A DNA stretch of 64,000 nt from UBA1447 sp964627535 (GCA_964627535.1 CAZVJW010000020.1:1-64000), one strand, 5' to 3'. Positions 1 through 8,936 are shown, counted from the first letter of the stretch. Made by a program: numbers and translations. Notes: generated from the letters alone by a model not told the origin.

Positions 1-70
1 CATACCCCTGCTTCTTTTTTATCATTTTTCGGGCTTACTTTTGATACAGCCCCTTATATATTTAACTTTT

Positions 71-1321
71 CTATTCGTATAAAGGATATCTGTCACAAAT
101 TTCATTGACGCCGTTTCGGATTATTTCGGCGCTGTTATCAAAGTCAGTTGCCGCAAGATAAATGAATCCGGCAATCTTTTCCATATCATCTTCGTCAAAA
201 CCCCTTGATGTAACAGCAGCGGTTCCGAGTCTTACACCGCTTGTCACAAACGGCGACTGCGGGTCGTTCGGAATGGCATTTTTGTTAGCCGTGATATATA
301 CCTCATCCAAACGGTGCTCAAGTTCCTTGCCTGTAATGTTCAAAGAACGGAGATCGACAAGCATAAGGTGATTGTCTGTACCTTCGGAAACAAGGTCGAC
401 GCCTCTGTTCATCAGCCCATTGGCGAGAGCTTTACAGTTTGAAAGAACCTTGATCTGATAATCCTTAAACTCCGGCTTTAACGCCTCGCCGAAGCAAACC
501 GCCTTTGAGGCGATAATGTGCATAAGAGGTCCGCCCTGATTGCCGGGGAAAATTGATTTGTTGATGGCCGGTCCCAGCTCCGCTTTGCATAAAATCAGCC
601 CTCCTCTGGGGCCTCTTAAGGTTTTATGTGTAGTGGTTGTTACAACATCGGCATAGGGAACAGGCGACGGATGAAGCCCGGCTGCTACAAGCCCGGCTAT
701 GTGTGCCATATCTACCATATACAACGCACCAACCGATTTAGCTATCTTGCCGATTCTCGCAAAATCAATAATCCGGGGATAAGCCGAAGCACCGGCTACG
801 ATGAGCTTGGGTTTTACTTCAAATGCAAGCATCTCCATTTCGTCATAATCGATAAACCCTTTGTCATTTACGCCATATGGCATGAATTTATAAAGTTTTC
901 CGCTCATATTGACCGGTGAACCGTGGGACAGATGCCCGCCATGAGCAAGATTCATCCCCATGACAATATCGCCGGGTTCTAAAAGCGCAGAGTACACAGC
1001 CATATTTGCCTGCGCGCCCGAATGAGCCTGAACATTTGCAAATTCCGCGCCGAATATCGCTTTTGCCCTCTCGATGGCAATGCTCTCCACGATGTCAACA
1101 CATTCGCATCCGCCATAATAACGTTTTCCGGGATAACCTTCCGCATATTTATTGGTCAGAACTGTACCCATAGCGGCCAAAACAGCAGGGCTGACAATAT
1201 TTTCCGATGCAATCAATTCAATGTTGCGCCTTTGGCGTTCAAGTTCCTTCTGCATCGCCTCTCCGACTGCCGGATCATATTTCGAAACAAATTCTATGGT
1301 GTTGACCATATCCGCATACAT
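71..1321 (-). CDS. glyA: Serine hydroxymethyltransferase
   Basis: This cytosolic PLP enzyme interconverts serine and glycine while loading tetrahydrofolate with a one-carbon unit. The 416-residue length is normal for bacterial GlyA. Family motifs are intact: SENIVSP near the N-terminus, the glycine- and histidine-rich stretch NLAHGGHLSHG, and TTTTHKTLRGPRGG, which carries the lysine that forms the Schiff base. I kept the first ATG because AAAGGG lies about 10 bases upstream; a second in-frame ATG follows four codons later. A near-consensus promoter precedes the gene, and it is divergent from prfB. I see no clear terminator in the 70 bases left after the stop. The identification is secure. Confidence 0.97.
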   Translation of the reverse strand: MYADMVNTIEFVSKYDPAVGEAMQKELERQRRNIELIASENIVSPAVLAAMGTVLTNKYAEGYPGKRYYGGCECVDIVESIAIERAKAIFGAEFANVQAHSGAQANMAVYSALLEPGDIVMGMNLAHGGHLSHGSPVNMSGKLYKFMPYGVNDKGFIDYDEMEMLAFEVKPKLIVAGASAYPRIIDFARIGKIAKSVGALYMVDMAHIAGLVAAGLHPSPVPYADVVTTTTHKTLRGPRGGLILCKAELGPAINKSIFPGNQGGPLMHIIASKAVCFGEALKPEFKDYQIKVLSNCKALANGLMNRGVDLVSEGTDNHLMLVDLRSLNITGKELEHRLDEVYITANKNAIPNDPQSPFVTSGVRLGTAAVTSRGFDEDDMEKIAGFIYLAATDFDNSAEIIRNGVNEICDRYPLYE

Positions 1322-1366
1322 AATAAAGACACCCTTTCAAATAATTTGAGACTGCTTAATTAAAAT

Positions 1367-1395
1367 ATAATATCATACCGGACAGGGTGTGTCAA
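1367..1395 (-). promoter_or_regulatory. Promoter of glyA
   Basis: On the minus strand TTGACA (1390-1395) is followed after exactly 17 bases by TATTAT (1367-1372). This gives a near-perfect sigma-A-type promoter with a start point near 1360 and a leader of about 40 bases before glyA. Confidence 0.8.
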
Positions 1396-1462
1396 ACGGC
1401 ACAGTGATTAAAATATGATGTACCATCGTTCATTCTGTGAAAAGTGCGTGTTGAAAAATGCT

Positions 1463-1491
1463 TTACATTACACCGTTTTTTATATATACTA
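1463..1491 (+). promoter_or_regulatory. Promoter of prfB
   Basis: TTTACA (1463-1468), a 17-base spacer and TATACT (1486-1491) form a sigma-A-type promoter. Transcription would start near 1498, about 45 bases before prfB. Confidence 0.75.
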
Positions 1492-1542
1492 TTATCTGAT
1501 AAAATGCATTGCTGTATACACATAGAATAACAGGGGTTTTAT

Positions 1543-2661
1543 ATGATTCAATTCGAAGAACTGAAATTGGAACTGTTGGAATACCGGGATAAATTGTCCC
1601 ATTTAAAAGAGGCACTTGGTCTTGATCAAATGCATAAAGAGATTTTACTGCTTGAAGAAAAGACCGCAGCTGAGGATTTTTGGAGCGATTTAGGCAACTC
1701 GCAAAAGATTTTGCAGCGCATAAGTATGCTGAAAAACCGTGTTGCTTCCTTTGAAAAGCTTAGTGGTGAATTTGATGATGCACTCATGATGATAGAGCTT
1801 TCCGACGAAGAAGGCGACTTGGACCTTCTGCCTGACTGCAAGCGCAATGTTGAGGCCGTTATCGTTGAGCTTGATAGCCAAACACTCAGCACCTTGCTCT
1901 CCGGCGAATACGACGGCAAAAATGCGATTTTAACATTTCATGCAGGCGCCGGCGGAACAGAGGCCCAAGATTGGGTTTCTATGCTTGTCCGTATGTATAT
2001 CCACTGGAGTGATATGCATAAATTCAAGTCAAGTATGCTGGACTTTTTGGACGGGGACGAGGCGGGGCTTAAATCGGCTGTGCTTTTAATTGAAGGTGTC
2101 AATGCATACGGATTTTTAAAAAGCGAAGGCGGGGTTCACCGTTTAGTAAGAATTTCTCCTTTTGACGCTTCCGGGCGCAGACACACCTCTTTTGCTTCGC
2201 TTGAGGTAATGCCCGAAATTGACGATACCATTGAAATTGAGATAAGTCCCGAAGATTTAAAGATGGATGTCTACCGGGCAAGCGGAGCAGGCGGCCAGAA
2301 GGTCAATAAAACCTCCTCCGCTGTACGCTTAACCCATATCCCAACAGGGATTGTCACGTCCTGTCAGGTGGAACGAAGCCAACATCAAAACAGGGAAGTT
2401 GCGTTGCGGATGCTTAAATCCAAACTTTTAGAAATTAAGGAAAGAGAGCATCTTGACAAGATTGAAGATATCAAGGGAGTCCAGATGGAAATTGGCTGGG
2501 GCAGTCAAATCCGCTCGTATGTCTTTATGCCCTATACGATGGTTAAAGATCACCGTACAAGCTTTGAAGTCGGCAATATCAATGCCGTAATGGACGGAGC
2601 CTTGGATGGTTTTATAAACGCATATCTTAAAATGGAATCCTTGGAGCATTTAAATATATAG
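1543..2661 (+). CDS. prfB: Peptide chain release factor 2
   Basis: RF2 reads UGA and UAA stop codons and triggers release of the finished peptide on the ribosome. The GGQ catalytic loop is present (SGAGGQKVNKTSS) and the SPF anticodon-like tripeptide, which marks RF2 rather than RF1, is seen in RISPFDASGRR. The residue after GGQ is lysine, where histidine is more common. The coding frame is continuous from the first ATG: where many bacteria have the autoregulatory CTT-TGA frameshift near codon 25, this gene reads CTT GGT CTT GAT, so there is no programmed frameshift. AGGGG lies six bases before the start. The cyclase-family gene follows after 31 bases and may be cotranscribed. Confidence 0.96.
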   Translation: MIQFEELKLELLEYRDKLSHLKEALGLDQMHKEILLLEEKTAAEDFWSDLGNSQKILQRISMLKNRVASFEKLSGEFDDALMMIELSDEEGDLDLLPDCKRNVEAVIVELDSQTLSTLLSGEYDGKNAILTFHAGAGGTEAQDWVSMLVRMYIHWSDMHKFKSSMLDFLDGDEAGLKSAVLLIEGVNAYGFLKSEGGVHRLVRISPFDASGRRHTSFASLEVMPEIDDTIEIEISPEDLKMDVYRASGAGGQKVNKTSSAVRLTHIPTGIVTSCQVERSQHQNREVALRMLKSKLLEIKEREHLDKIEDIKGVQMEIGWGSQIRSYVFMPYTMVKDHRTSFEVGNINAVMDGALDGFINAYLKMESLEHLNI

Positions 2662-2692
2662 TTTCCGGCGAATATAGTTTGGTGGGGTTGCA

Positions 2693-3298
2693 ATGGATTA
2701 TATTGACATTTCAAGAGATCTGCTTTCGGCTCCCGTCTACCCAGGGGATCCGGAGACCTCCGTTGAACATATCCAAGAGATTAAGCGGGGGGATGACTGT
2801 AACCTCTCCGCCGTTTATGCCTGTGTTCATACCGGAACCCATGCGGATGCCCCTCTCCATTTTATTGATGAAGCGGCAAGCATAGACCAGTTGCATTTGG
2901 GTGCCTATATCGGCCCTTGCACGGTTATTGAGGTCCGAGAAGGTATTATAACCGGCGAATTCGTCAATAAGCACTTCCCCCGCGGATGCGAGAGACTGCT
3001 TATTAAGGGCAATGGTAATGCTGTTTTTATGGACAGTGCTGCCGACGAGGCTGTAGCGCTCGGAATTAAGCTTATAGGCACCGACGCGAATTCTATCGGC
3101 TATAAGGGTAATCAAATTAAACCGCATAAGGCCTTCCTAAGCAGGGGCGTAGCTGTTCTTGAAGGACTTGATTTGAGTGGAGTTGACCCCGGAAATTATT
3201 ATTTAATTGCCCCTCCCGTTAAACTCAGCGGACTTGAAGGGGCTCCTGTCCGCGCGCTCTTGGCAACCGATTATATATTCTGGGGAGGTAAAACCTAA
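2693..3298 (+). CDS. Cyclase/kynurenine formamidase-family metal hydrolase
   Basis: The protein belongs to the cyclase family (Pfam PF04199), metal-dependent amidohydrolases that include bacterial kynurenine formamidase KynB. The metal-binding signature HTGTHADAPLHF, including its characteristic histidines and aspartate, lies around residues 47-58, and the length of 201 residues is typical. No other kynurenine pathway gene is nearby, so the substrate cannot be named. A GGTGGGG ribosome binding site precedes the ATG. It sits 31 bases downstream of prfB with no terminator between them. Family membership is confident; the substrate is open. Confidence 0.85.
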   Translation: MDYIDISRDLLSAPVYPGDPETSVEHIQEIKRGDDCNLSAVYACVHTGTHADAPLHFIDEAASIDQLHLGAYIGPCTVIEVREGIITGEFVNKHFPRGCERLLIKGNGNAVFMDSAADEAVALGIKLIGTDANSIGYKGNQIKPHKAFLSRGVAVLEGLDLSGVDPGNYYLIAPPVKLSGLEGAPVRALLATDYIFWGGKT

Positions 3299-3382
3299 TT
3301 GTTGCCGCTTAAATTATTTATTTTTTTGCATTTAAAACGTTTAAATCCCTAATTCAAATTCGCAAATATTTGAGGTGAAAAA

Positions 3383-3988
3383 ATGAAACGCTTTTTTGAT
3401 ATCATCTTCAGCGCATTTGCTATTCTTTTATTTTTTCCGTTTATGTTACTAATTAGCGCGGTAATATTTTTAGATGACGGATTTCCTGTGGTTTTCAGAC
3501 AAGACAGAATAGGCAAGGATGGCAAGATATTTAAAATCAGAAAGTTCCGCACCATGAAAAAAGGCACCCGAAACGCCGCTACCAGGGATCTCAAGGAATT
3601 TCACGAATGTGTAACGCGCAGCGGTCGTTTTATCCGCCGCTCCAGTATTGACGAACTTTTACAGTTGTTTAATATTTTGGAAGGATCTATGAGTTTTATA
3701 GGTCCGAGACCGCTTATCCCCGAAGAAATAGGAATTCACGAACTGAGAACCGAAGCAGGTGTTTATAAAGTTCGCCCGGGCATGACAGGTTTAGCGCAGG
3801 TGAGCGGAAGAGATAATATCACTCATGAAGAAAAGGTTAAGTACGACATCGAATATGTTGAAAATATGTCTGTGCATTATGACATTATTATCATAATCAA
3901 AACACTTAAAGCTGTTCTAAAAGGAGAAAACGTTGTTGAGGGTGAAGGATGCGACGAAAAAGAAGATAACGCAATTGCCGGCAGTTAA
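3383..3988 (+). CDS. Undecaprenyl-phosphate sugar-1-phosphate transferase (WcaJ/PglC type)
   Basis: This is a bacterial sugar transferase (Pfam PF02397). Such enzymes move a sugar phosphate from a nucleotide sugar onto undecaprenyl phosphate as the first step of surface glycan synthesis. It starts with KRFFDIIFSAFAI and one hydrophobic re-entrant helix (residues 8-30), then shows KIRKFRTMKKG, RRSSIDELLQLFNIL, SFIGPRPLIPEE and RPGMTGLAQVSGRD, all family hallmarks. At 201 residues it is the minimal catalytic form without the extra N-terminal helices of WcaJ. GAGGTG precedes the ATG. No glycosyltransferase cluster surrounds it, so the glycan served is unknown. It is convergent with the vanY-like gene. 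Confidence 0.9.
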   Translation: MKRFFDIIFSAFAILLFFPFMLLISAVIFLDDGFPVVFRQDRIGKDGKIFKIRKFRTMKKGTRNAATRDLKEFHECVTRSGRFIRRSSIDELLQLFNILEGSMSFIGPRPLIPEEIGIHELRTEAGVYKVRPGMTGLAQVSGRDNITHEEKVKYDIEYVENMSVHYDIIIIIKTLKAVLKGENVVEGEGCDEKEDNAIAGS

Positions 3989-4039
3989 GGCCTGGTCACC
4001 GTTATCTTCAAGAAATCTTCAATTATACAAAGCGCCTTA

Positions 4040-4939
4040 TTAATTTACCGATAAATATTCTTCAAGACATTGTCCTTTTGCGTTCACCGCCTTTGCGGTT
4101 TCAACGCCTACATAACGCCAATGCCAAGGTTCGTAGGTGATCTCGGTTACCGCCTGTTTCTCTTTTGGGTAACGCAGAATGAATCCATAGTCGGCAGCGT
4201 TTTCAACAAGCCATTTGTATTCATTGGTTTTTTCAAAACTTGTTTCGAGGCTGCAAATATCCATAGCCAAACCTGCATTATGCTCGCTGCAGCCGGGAGG
4301 CAATATTATTTGTGCAGCCTTTTGTGTTGCGGTCGTTTTGTCATAACCTTGGTTTATATAATAGTTGATTTTATTTTCAAAGTTTGTTTTTTGCGTGGAT
4401 ATTCTTCTGTTTCCCGAAAGCGGCACAAGCTTAATTCCATCCGTCTTCGCGGCGTTAAACATATCAGTATAATGTTGTGCCACTCTTGAATCGAGCTTTT
4501 TGTCATACCCCGGCGCCGCGTTTGCCAGGTCAACGGAAAAATTCTCCGGCAGTATGTAATTTCTGTTAACAAGCAGAAGGTTCCAATTATTACTGTCAAT
4601 TACAGCGGGTTTTGGGTTTAATCCCGCATAAGCATACTTATAATCATCCGTATCGGAAGAAGCGGTTGCCGATGTCTTCTCCGTAGTGGCTACACTTGAA
4701 TTTGAGCTTCTGTTAACGGTTGTTGCCGATATTTTTTTTGTTGTTAAGGTTTGATCTTCCGCCACGGTTATTGCGGGTTCAGTGCTATCTGTTTCGTTTA
4801 CCGAAATCGCCGCCGCACTTGTTATGTCTTTGATATCTGCTGTTTCTTTATTGCCTTTTCCGGAGATTTTACCGTAAACCGCAATGCTTAATATAATAAT
4901 AACGGCAATCACTGCCACAAATAATACTTTTACTTTCAT
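4040..4939 (-). CDS. Membrane-anchored D-alanyl-D-alanine carboxypeptidase (VanY/M15B)
   Basis: The enzyme trims the terminal D-alanine from peptidoglycan stem peptides outside the membrane. An N-terminal hydrophobic anchor (residues 3-22) is followed by a low-complexity Ser/Thr linker to about residue 95 and then a zinc peptidase domain. The zinc-site motifs are SEHNAGLAMDIC (His and Asp ligands) and EPWHWRYVG (last His ligand and catalytic Glu). There is no vancomycin resistance cluster (vanS/R/H/A) near it, so routine wall maturation is more likely than resistance. AAAGGTG precedes the start. It is transcribed toward the sugar transferase gene. Confidence 0.88.
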   Translation of the reverse strand: MKVKVLFVAVIAVIIILSIAVYGKISGKGNKETADIKDITSAAAISVNETDSTEPAITVAEDQTLTTKKISATTVNRSSNSSVATTEKTSATASSDTDDYKYAYAGLNPKPAVIDSNNWNLLLVNRNYILPENFSVDLANAAPGYDKKLDSRVAQHYTDMFNAAKTDGIKLVPLSGNRRISTQKTNFENKINYYINQGYDKTTATQKAAQIILPPGCSEHNAGLAMDICSLETSFEKTNEYKWLVENAADYGFILRYPKEKQAVTEITYEPWHWRYVGVETAKAVNAKGQCLEEYLSVN

Positions 4940-5052
4940 ATCTCTGTCACCTTTTATCCTCTTTTAACCCGTTTTTTCCGGCAGACATAATTTTAGTATT
5001 TTTTTTGTTTAAAGTCAATCCAACATAAATATTAATATTAGGAGTGATTACC

Positions 5053-6300
5053 GTGAAAGCCAACCAAAGCGTAAAAAACTACCCTTCTAAACTGAGAGAA
5101 AGCTCAAACTATTCTGTCAGAACAATCAAGAGCATCTGCAAAAACATCGGGCCCCGCGAACCCGGCAGCGAAAATGAGAAAAAGGCGCAGGAGTATATTT
5201 GCGGCGAACTTAAATGTTTTTGCGATACGGTCTTCATGGAGGAATTTCCTGTTCATCCAAACGCTTTTTTAGGCTGGATTCCACTGTGCTGTCTGATGCA
5301 AACAGCGGCTTCAATTTTTTATTTTTTCGGATTCAGTCTAATTACTCTTATTATTACTTTAGCGTCGCTTTTTTTTGTTGTCGGGGAGTTTATCCTATAT
5401 AAACAGCCCCTTGATCCGCTGTTTAAAAAGAAACTCTCAAATAACGTTGTAGGAATCCGGTCACCGTCAGGCGAATTGAAACAGCGCATTATTTTTTCCG
5501 GACATATGGATTCCTCGAACGAATGGACCTTCTCCTATCTCGGAGGTCCGAAACTTTTAATAAGCATTATGGGTCTCGGCGTAACCGGTTTTATTCTCAG
5601 CCTGGTCTTCTCTGTCTCCGCAATCGTAAAAGGGTATGCGATTGCACCGGTGGAAGGCTCTGTATTAAAGATTTTCGGCTATATTCTCCTCGCATGGATA
5701 CCGGTCTATGTTGCAGCTTCTTTTTTTAAAAACAGAAAAAGAACGGTTATGGGCGCCAATGACAACCTGACTGGCGCTGTTACCTCTGTAGCGGTTGCAA
5801 AGTTTATGCAGGATAACGACATTCGTTTTGAAAATACGGAAGTTCGTATTTTAGTAACAGGTTCTGAGGAAGCGGGGCTTCGCGGAGCAAAAGCATATTG
5901 CATGAAACATGATCAAGAATGCATGAAGACAGAAACCATATTTTGCGGCACAGATACGCTTAAAGATTTTGACTTTATGGCAATTTATAACCGCGACCTT
6001 TCCGGAACCGTTAAAAACGACCCACGGGTCTGTGCGCTGCTGAAACAAGCCGCTTTAACCGCAGGTATGGACCTGCCCTATAAGACCGTTACCTTGGGGG
6101 CATCGGATGCCGCCGCAGTTACGCAAGCCGGTATTCCGGCCGCTACTCTTGCCGCAATGGATCCTGCACCTGCACGCTATTATCACACACGCCTTGATAC
6201 GGAAGCAATTCTGGAACCGAAAAGTGTAGAAGCTGGCCTGAACATATTGGTAGAAGCCGCTTTCCTTTACGATGAACAGGGTTTGAAAGCAAGTTATTGA
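5053..6300 (+). CDS. M28-family metallopeptidase with inserted membrane helices
   Basis: This looks like a di-zinc aminopeptidase of family M28. Metal-site motifs appear in the right order: FSGHMDSSNEW, GANDNLTGAV, TGSEEAGLRGAKAY and a late RYYHTRLDT histidine. Unusually, two hydrophobic segments lie before the first histidine (near residues 70-115) and two more between the first histidine and the next aspartate (near residues 170-220), so the active site would be assembled around four membrane helices. A GTG nine bases upstream (5044) overlaps the TTAGGAG ribosome binding site, so the GTG at 5053 is the better start. The substrate is unknown. The family is confident; the topology is inferred. 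Confidence 0.85.
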   Translation: MKANQSVKNYPSKLRESSNYSVRTIKSICKNIGPREPGSENEKKAQEYICGELKCFCDTVFMEEFPVHPNAFLGWIPLCCLMQTAASIFYFFGFSLITLIITLASLFFVVGEFILYKQPLDPLFKKKLSNNVVGIRSPSGELKQRIIFSGHMDSSNEWTFSYLGGPKLLISIMGLGVTGFILSLVFSVSAIVKGYAIAPVEGSVLKIFGYILLAWIPVYVAASFFKNRKRTVMGANDNLTGAVTSVAVAKFMQDNDIRFENTEVRILVTGSEEAGLRGAKAYCMKHDQECMKTETIFCGTDTLKDFDFMAIYNRDLSGTVKNDPRVCALLKQAALTAGMDLPYKTVTLGASDAAAVTQAGIPAATLAAMDPAPARYYHTRLDTEAILEPKSVEAGLNILVEAAFLYDEQGLKASY

Positions 6301-6348
6301 TTTTTTGCAGATTTTTCTGTAATTTAACTGTTATGTTTTAAATAATTG

Positions 6349-6357
6349 TGATATAAT
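6349..6357 (+). promoter_or_regulatory. Extended -10 promoter of the lipoprotein gene
   Basis: TGATATAAT fits the extended -10 pattern TGnTATAAT. The -35 region is weak (TGTTAT at 6329-6334). It lies about 85 bases before the lipoprotein start and is the only good promoter in this gap. Confidence 0.6.
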
Positions 6358-6443
6358 TTTAGATAACTTATCTTGCGAGCGGCTGAATAAAACAACATTT
6401 ATACGTACTGGACGCTTTTCGAATGAAGGGAGAAATTTATTTT

Positions 6444-7226
6444 ATGAAGAAAAAAATCATGAAGCTTTTATCTGCGGTTATGGCGCTTTCCCTCATCCTC
6501 TCACTGGCTGCCTGCAGCGGAACGACCGATGAAACAACGGTTGCGACAACTGAGCCTCCCGTAATCAGCAAAACTCCGCAGCCAGCCGGAAGCAAAGCCG
6601 CAATTTTATATTTCAATACGGTAATGGATGCCGTAAAAACCGGCAAGCCGGCAGTTAAACCCGAAGTAAAAAAGAATATCTCCAACATTGTATGCGAAAA
6701 TGAAAGCCTTAAAGCGGTAATCCCGACCATTAAAAAGTATATGCTCAACACCGATGCCGACAGTGCGAAATACGGCGACGATCTTACCAAAATATTCCCG
6801 ATAAAAGGGCAGGCTTGGAGCAGCCGCCTATCTGAAAACGATGTAAGATATGCAAGTTGCCTTGAGGCAATAAAAACATATGAAATCACCATCCGTTTTA
6901 AGGATGAAAAGGACGCTGCTCCTTTAAGCAGCTCTCTCGGAAAAGCTTTTGACCTTGTTGACAAAGCTTCTATCTTAAAAGAGTTTGAAAAGGCAAACTC
7001 TTATATAACTGTTGATAAGCTTGATTTGGTTTTCACCGGCTGCTATATCCTTTGCAGTGTGGACAGAGCGAACGACCAAGTTCTTTCCGTTACCTATAAA
7101 TTGTTTGCCGATGCGGTTTCCTCGGTTACCGGCACAGGCACTTTAAAAGATATGGGCAACGTTCCGCTTTCACTCAGATACGAAAGTACCGTTACCTATA
7201 CGCTTGACTGGACCAAACCGGAATAA
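6444..7226 (+). CDS. Lipoprotein of unknown function
   Basis: I do not recognise a domain. The product is exported and lipid-anchored: a positively charged start (MKKKIMK), a hydrophobic core and a lipobox ending LAAC, with the cysteine near residue 24. A short Thr-rich linker follows, then about 210 residues of soluble mixed alpha/beta character. An ATG seven codons upstream is in frame, but AAGGGAG at 6426-6432 serves the ATG at 6444 with an 11-base spacer, and only that start gives a proper signal peptide. A strong hairpin terminator follows, so the gene is probably monocistronic. Confidence 0.75.
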   Translation: MKKKIMKLLSAVMALSLILSLAACSGTTDETTVATTEPPVISKTPQPAGSKAAILYFNTVMDAVKTGKPAVKPEVKKNISNIVCENESLKAVIPTIKKYMLNTDADSAKYGDDLTKIFPIKGQAWSSRLSENDVRYASCLEAIKTYEITIRFKDEKDAAPLSSSLGKAFDLVDKASILKEFEKANSYITVDKLDLVFTGCYILCSVDRANDQVLSVTYKLFADAVSSVTGTGTLKDMGNVPLSLRYESTVTYTLDWTKPE

Positions 7227-7246
7227 GCGCTGAGAAATTATTTAAA

Positions 7247-7280
7247 CGGAGCAAGCGAAAGCCTGCTCCGTTATTTTTAT
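7247..7280. terminator. Terminator between lipoprotein gene and remB
   Basis: CGGAGCA (7247-7253) and TGCTCCG (7264-7270) form a seven-base-pair stem with a 10-base loop, followed by TTATTTTTAT. It ends the lipoprotein transcript on the plus strand. The remB stop codon lies inside the T-tract, so the hairpin may also serve remB, although the minus-strand U-run is weak. Confidence 0.75.
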
Positions 7281-7549
7281 ATGTTCGCCAACCCTTTTAT
7301 ATATCCGGTTCTTTTCAGAAGCGTTGAGGATGATATCTGTGAAATATATACAATCGTCTTTCCCCGAGGTTCCCTGCAAACAATGAAAGATTTTGGCAGT
7401 TCCGTGCTGACATTAACCACTGCTCCTGATTGCTCGGCTTTTTTAAGGTAGTCTCTTGTTGTTTTAGAAACCGTCGATGTGTCCAGATCAAAAATACCTA
7501 CAATTTCGTCAAAAGTCACTACTGTATCCTGTCCTAAATGCAAGTACAT
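7277..7549 (-). CDS. remB: RemB-like regulator (DUF370 family)
   Basis: This 90-residue protein matches the small DUF370/RemA-RemB family by its start MYLHLGQDTVV and by position: in Bacillus subtilis remB (yaaB) follows recF directly, as here. RemA and RemB are DNA-binding activators of biofilm matrix genes in Bacillus. The C-terminal part, with YISQISSSTLLKR, fits the pattern of the family's end region. An AAAGGGTG ribosome binding site precedes the ATG. It lies 42 bases after recF and ends at a hairpin, so it is probably the last gene of the dnaN-yaaA-recF-remB unit. The regulatory role in this organism is inferred. Confidence 0.8.
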   Translation of the reverse strand: MYLHLGQDTVVTFDEIVGIFDLDTSTVSKTTRDYLKKAEQSGAVVNVSTELPKSFIVCREPRGKTIVYISQISSSTLLKRTGYIKGLANI

Positions 7550-7591
7550 TAAATATCACCCTTTCAGCCAGATGTTATTCCTTAACCTCAT

Positions 7592-8689
7592 TCAAATCTG
7601 CTTGATTTTACCTGCATGAACTTCAAAGATTTTTCCGGTATTAACACTGCTTAAAATTGATGGATCGCAACAGGTAATAAACACCTGCCAATTATCCAAA
7701 TACTTCATTAGATAGTTTTGCCGGCCGCAATCGAGCTCACTCATTACATCGTCAAGCAGCGCTATCGGCTGCTCGCCGCTGCTTTCTTTTAATATGCTCG
7801 CTTCCCCCAGTTTTAATGCTAACGCACAAGTACGTTGCTGACCTTGAGAGCCGAAACTTCTCGCACAGAGTCCGTTAATATCTATTGCTAAGTCGTCTTT
7901 ATGCGGACCGGCTGAAGTGACCTGCCTTCGGATATCAGTTTTTCTGTTTTTTTCAAGAGAAGCAAGCATCGCATCTTTTAAATCATTTTCGGTTTTTCCG
8001 TCAGATTTAAAGCTTTGTACATATGTTATTGTAAGAATCTCTCTTCCAGCGGAAATACCGGAGTAAATTTCTGCCGCTGCAACGGACAACTGATCAACAT
8101 ATTTAAGTCTGTAACATAAAATTTTTGCGCCGATGCGCGAAAGCTCTTCGTCCCAAGTTGCTAAAAGCTGTTCGTCTCCGCCTTTTTCAGAAAGTTGCCT
8201 TAACAAAGCGTTTCGCTGCGCCATTGCCTTAATATATCTTGAAATCAGGCACGCATAATTCGGTTTCAACAGGCTTAAAGCAATATCTATAAATCGGCGT
8301 TTTTCAGAAGGCCCGTCTTTAATAATTGACAAAACTGCCGGAGAAAAAACAACGGCCTGAAACTCCCCAAGCATTTTACGAGGGGTTTCCTGCCAAATAC
8401 CGTTCAGCTTAACCTGTCTTTTTGTATCAATGATCATCTGCGCATTTTGTTCTCTGATGTTTGTACTAAAATCAATTTCAATACGCGCAGTTTGTTCCTC
8501 TTTTTTTATAAGATCACTGCACTTATGTGTACGGAAGCTTTGGCAACCCGTAAAAAGCCAAATGCTTTCGATGATGTTTGTTTTTCCCTGTCCGTTTTCA
8601 CCGTAAATAATATTGATTCCTTCGGCAGGTTCAAATTCTAATTTTTCAATATTCCTGTATTTTTGTATTTGATGTCTTTCAATTTTCAT
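7592..8689 (-). CDS. recF: DNA replication and repair protein RecF
   Basis: RecF is an SMC-like ATPase that, with RecO and RecR, loads RecA at single-strand gaps; recR lies in the same block. Walker A (GENGQGKTN) is near residue 30, an ABC signature-like SQGQQRTCALALKLGEA and the Walker B region ALLDDVMSELD are near the C-terminus. An in-frame TTG three codons upstream (8698) is possible, but the ATG at 8689 gives the family-typical start MKIERHQIQKYRN. The start overlaps the end of yaaA by 11 bases, which suggests translational coupling. Confidence 0.95.
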   Translation of the reverse strand: MKIERHQIQKYRNIEKLEFEPAEGINIIYGENGQGKTNIIESIWLFTGCQSFRTHKCSDLIKKEEQTARIEIDFSTNIREQNAQMIIDTKRQVKLNGIWQETPRKMLGEFQAVVFSPAVLSIIKDGPSEKRRFIDIALSLLKPNYACLISRYIKAMAQRNALLRQLSEKGGDEQLLATWDEELSRIGAKILCYRLKYVDQLSVAAAEIYSGISAGREILTITYVQSFKSDGKTENDLKDAMLASLEKNRKTDIRRQVTSAGPHKDDLAIDINGLCARSFGSQGQQRTCALALKLGEASILKESSGEQPIALLDDVMSELDCGRQNYLMKYLDNWQVFITCCDPSILSSVNTGKIFEVHAGKIKQI

Positions 8690-8936
8690 TTTTCCCAATC
8701 ACACAAATAATATTATTAAATTCTGCCTCGTCCCCGACATGAAGTTTTCTTCCTCTTTGCAGACAAATCTCTTTATTTACCCATACTTCTCCGTTCTGAA
8801 TAACAATCTTAGCATGCCCGCCGCTTTGTACCAAATCGCATAATTTAAGAAATGCGTCAAGCCTTATAAAATCGGTGTTAATATTAATAATTTTTTTTTG
8901 TTTTTCTTTAATATTAGCTTTTATTTTAATTTTCAT
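8679..8936 (-). CDS. yaaA: S4-domain RNA-binding protein YaaA
   Basis: This is the small S4-like protein commonly found between dnaN and recF in Bacillota. The core RLDAFLKLCDLVQSGGHAKIVIQNGEVWVN is interrupted here only by my line of reading, and it has the S4 fold pattern ending in VNKE. B. subtilis YaaA is implicated in 50S ribosome assembly. A longer frame begins at 8972, but the ATG at 8936 fits the usual length (85 residues). The reading frame overlaps recF. The 27-base tandem repeats lie in the gap upstream of it. Confidence 0.85.
   Translation of the reverse strand: MKIKIKANIKEKQKKIININTDFIRLDAFLKLCDLVQSGGHAKIVIQNGEVWVNKEICLQRGRKLHVGDEAEFNNIICVIGKNEN

Noticed and set aside
3961..4010. 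Hairpin AGAAGATAACG/CGTTATCTTC around the sugar transferase stop
   Set aside because: The arms match, but the loop is nearly 30 bases and no U-tract follows, so I do not call it a terminator.
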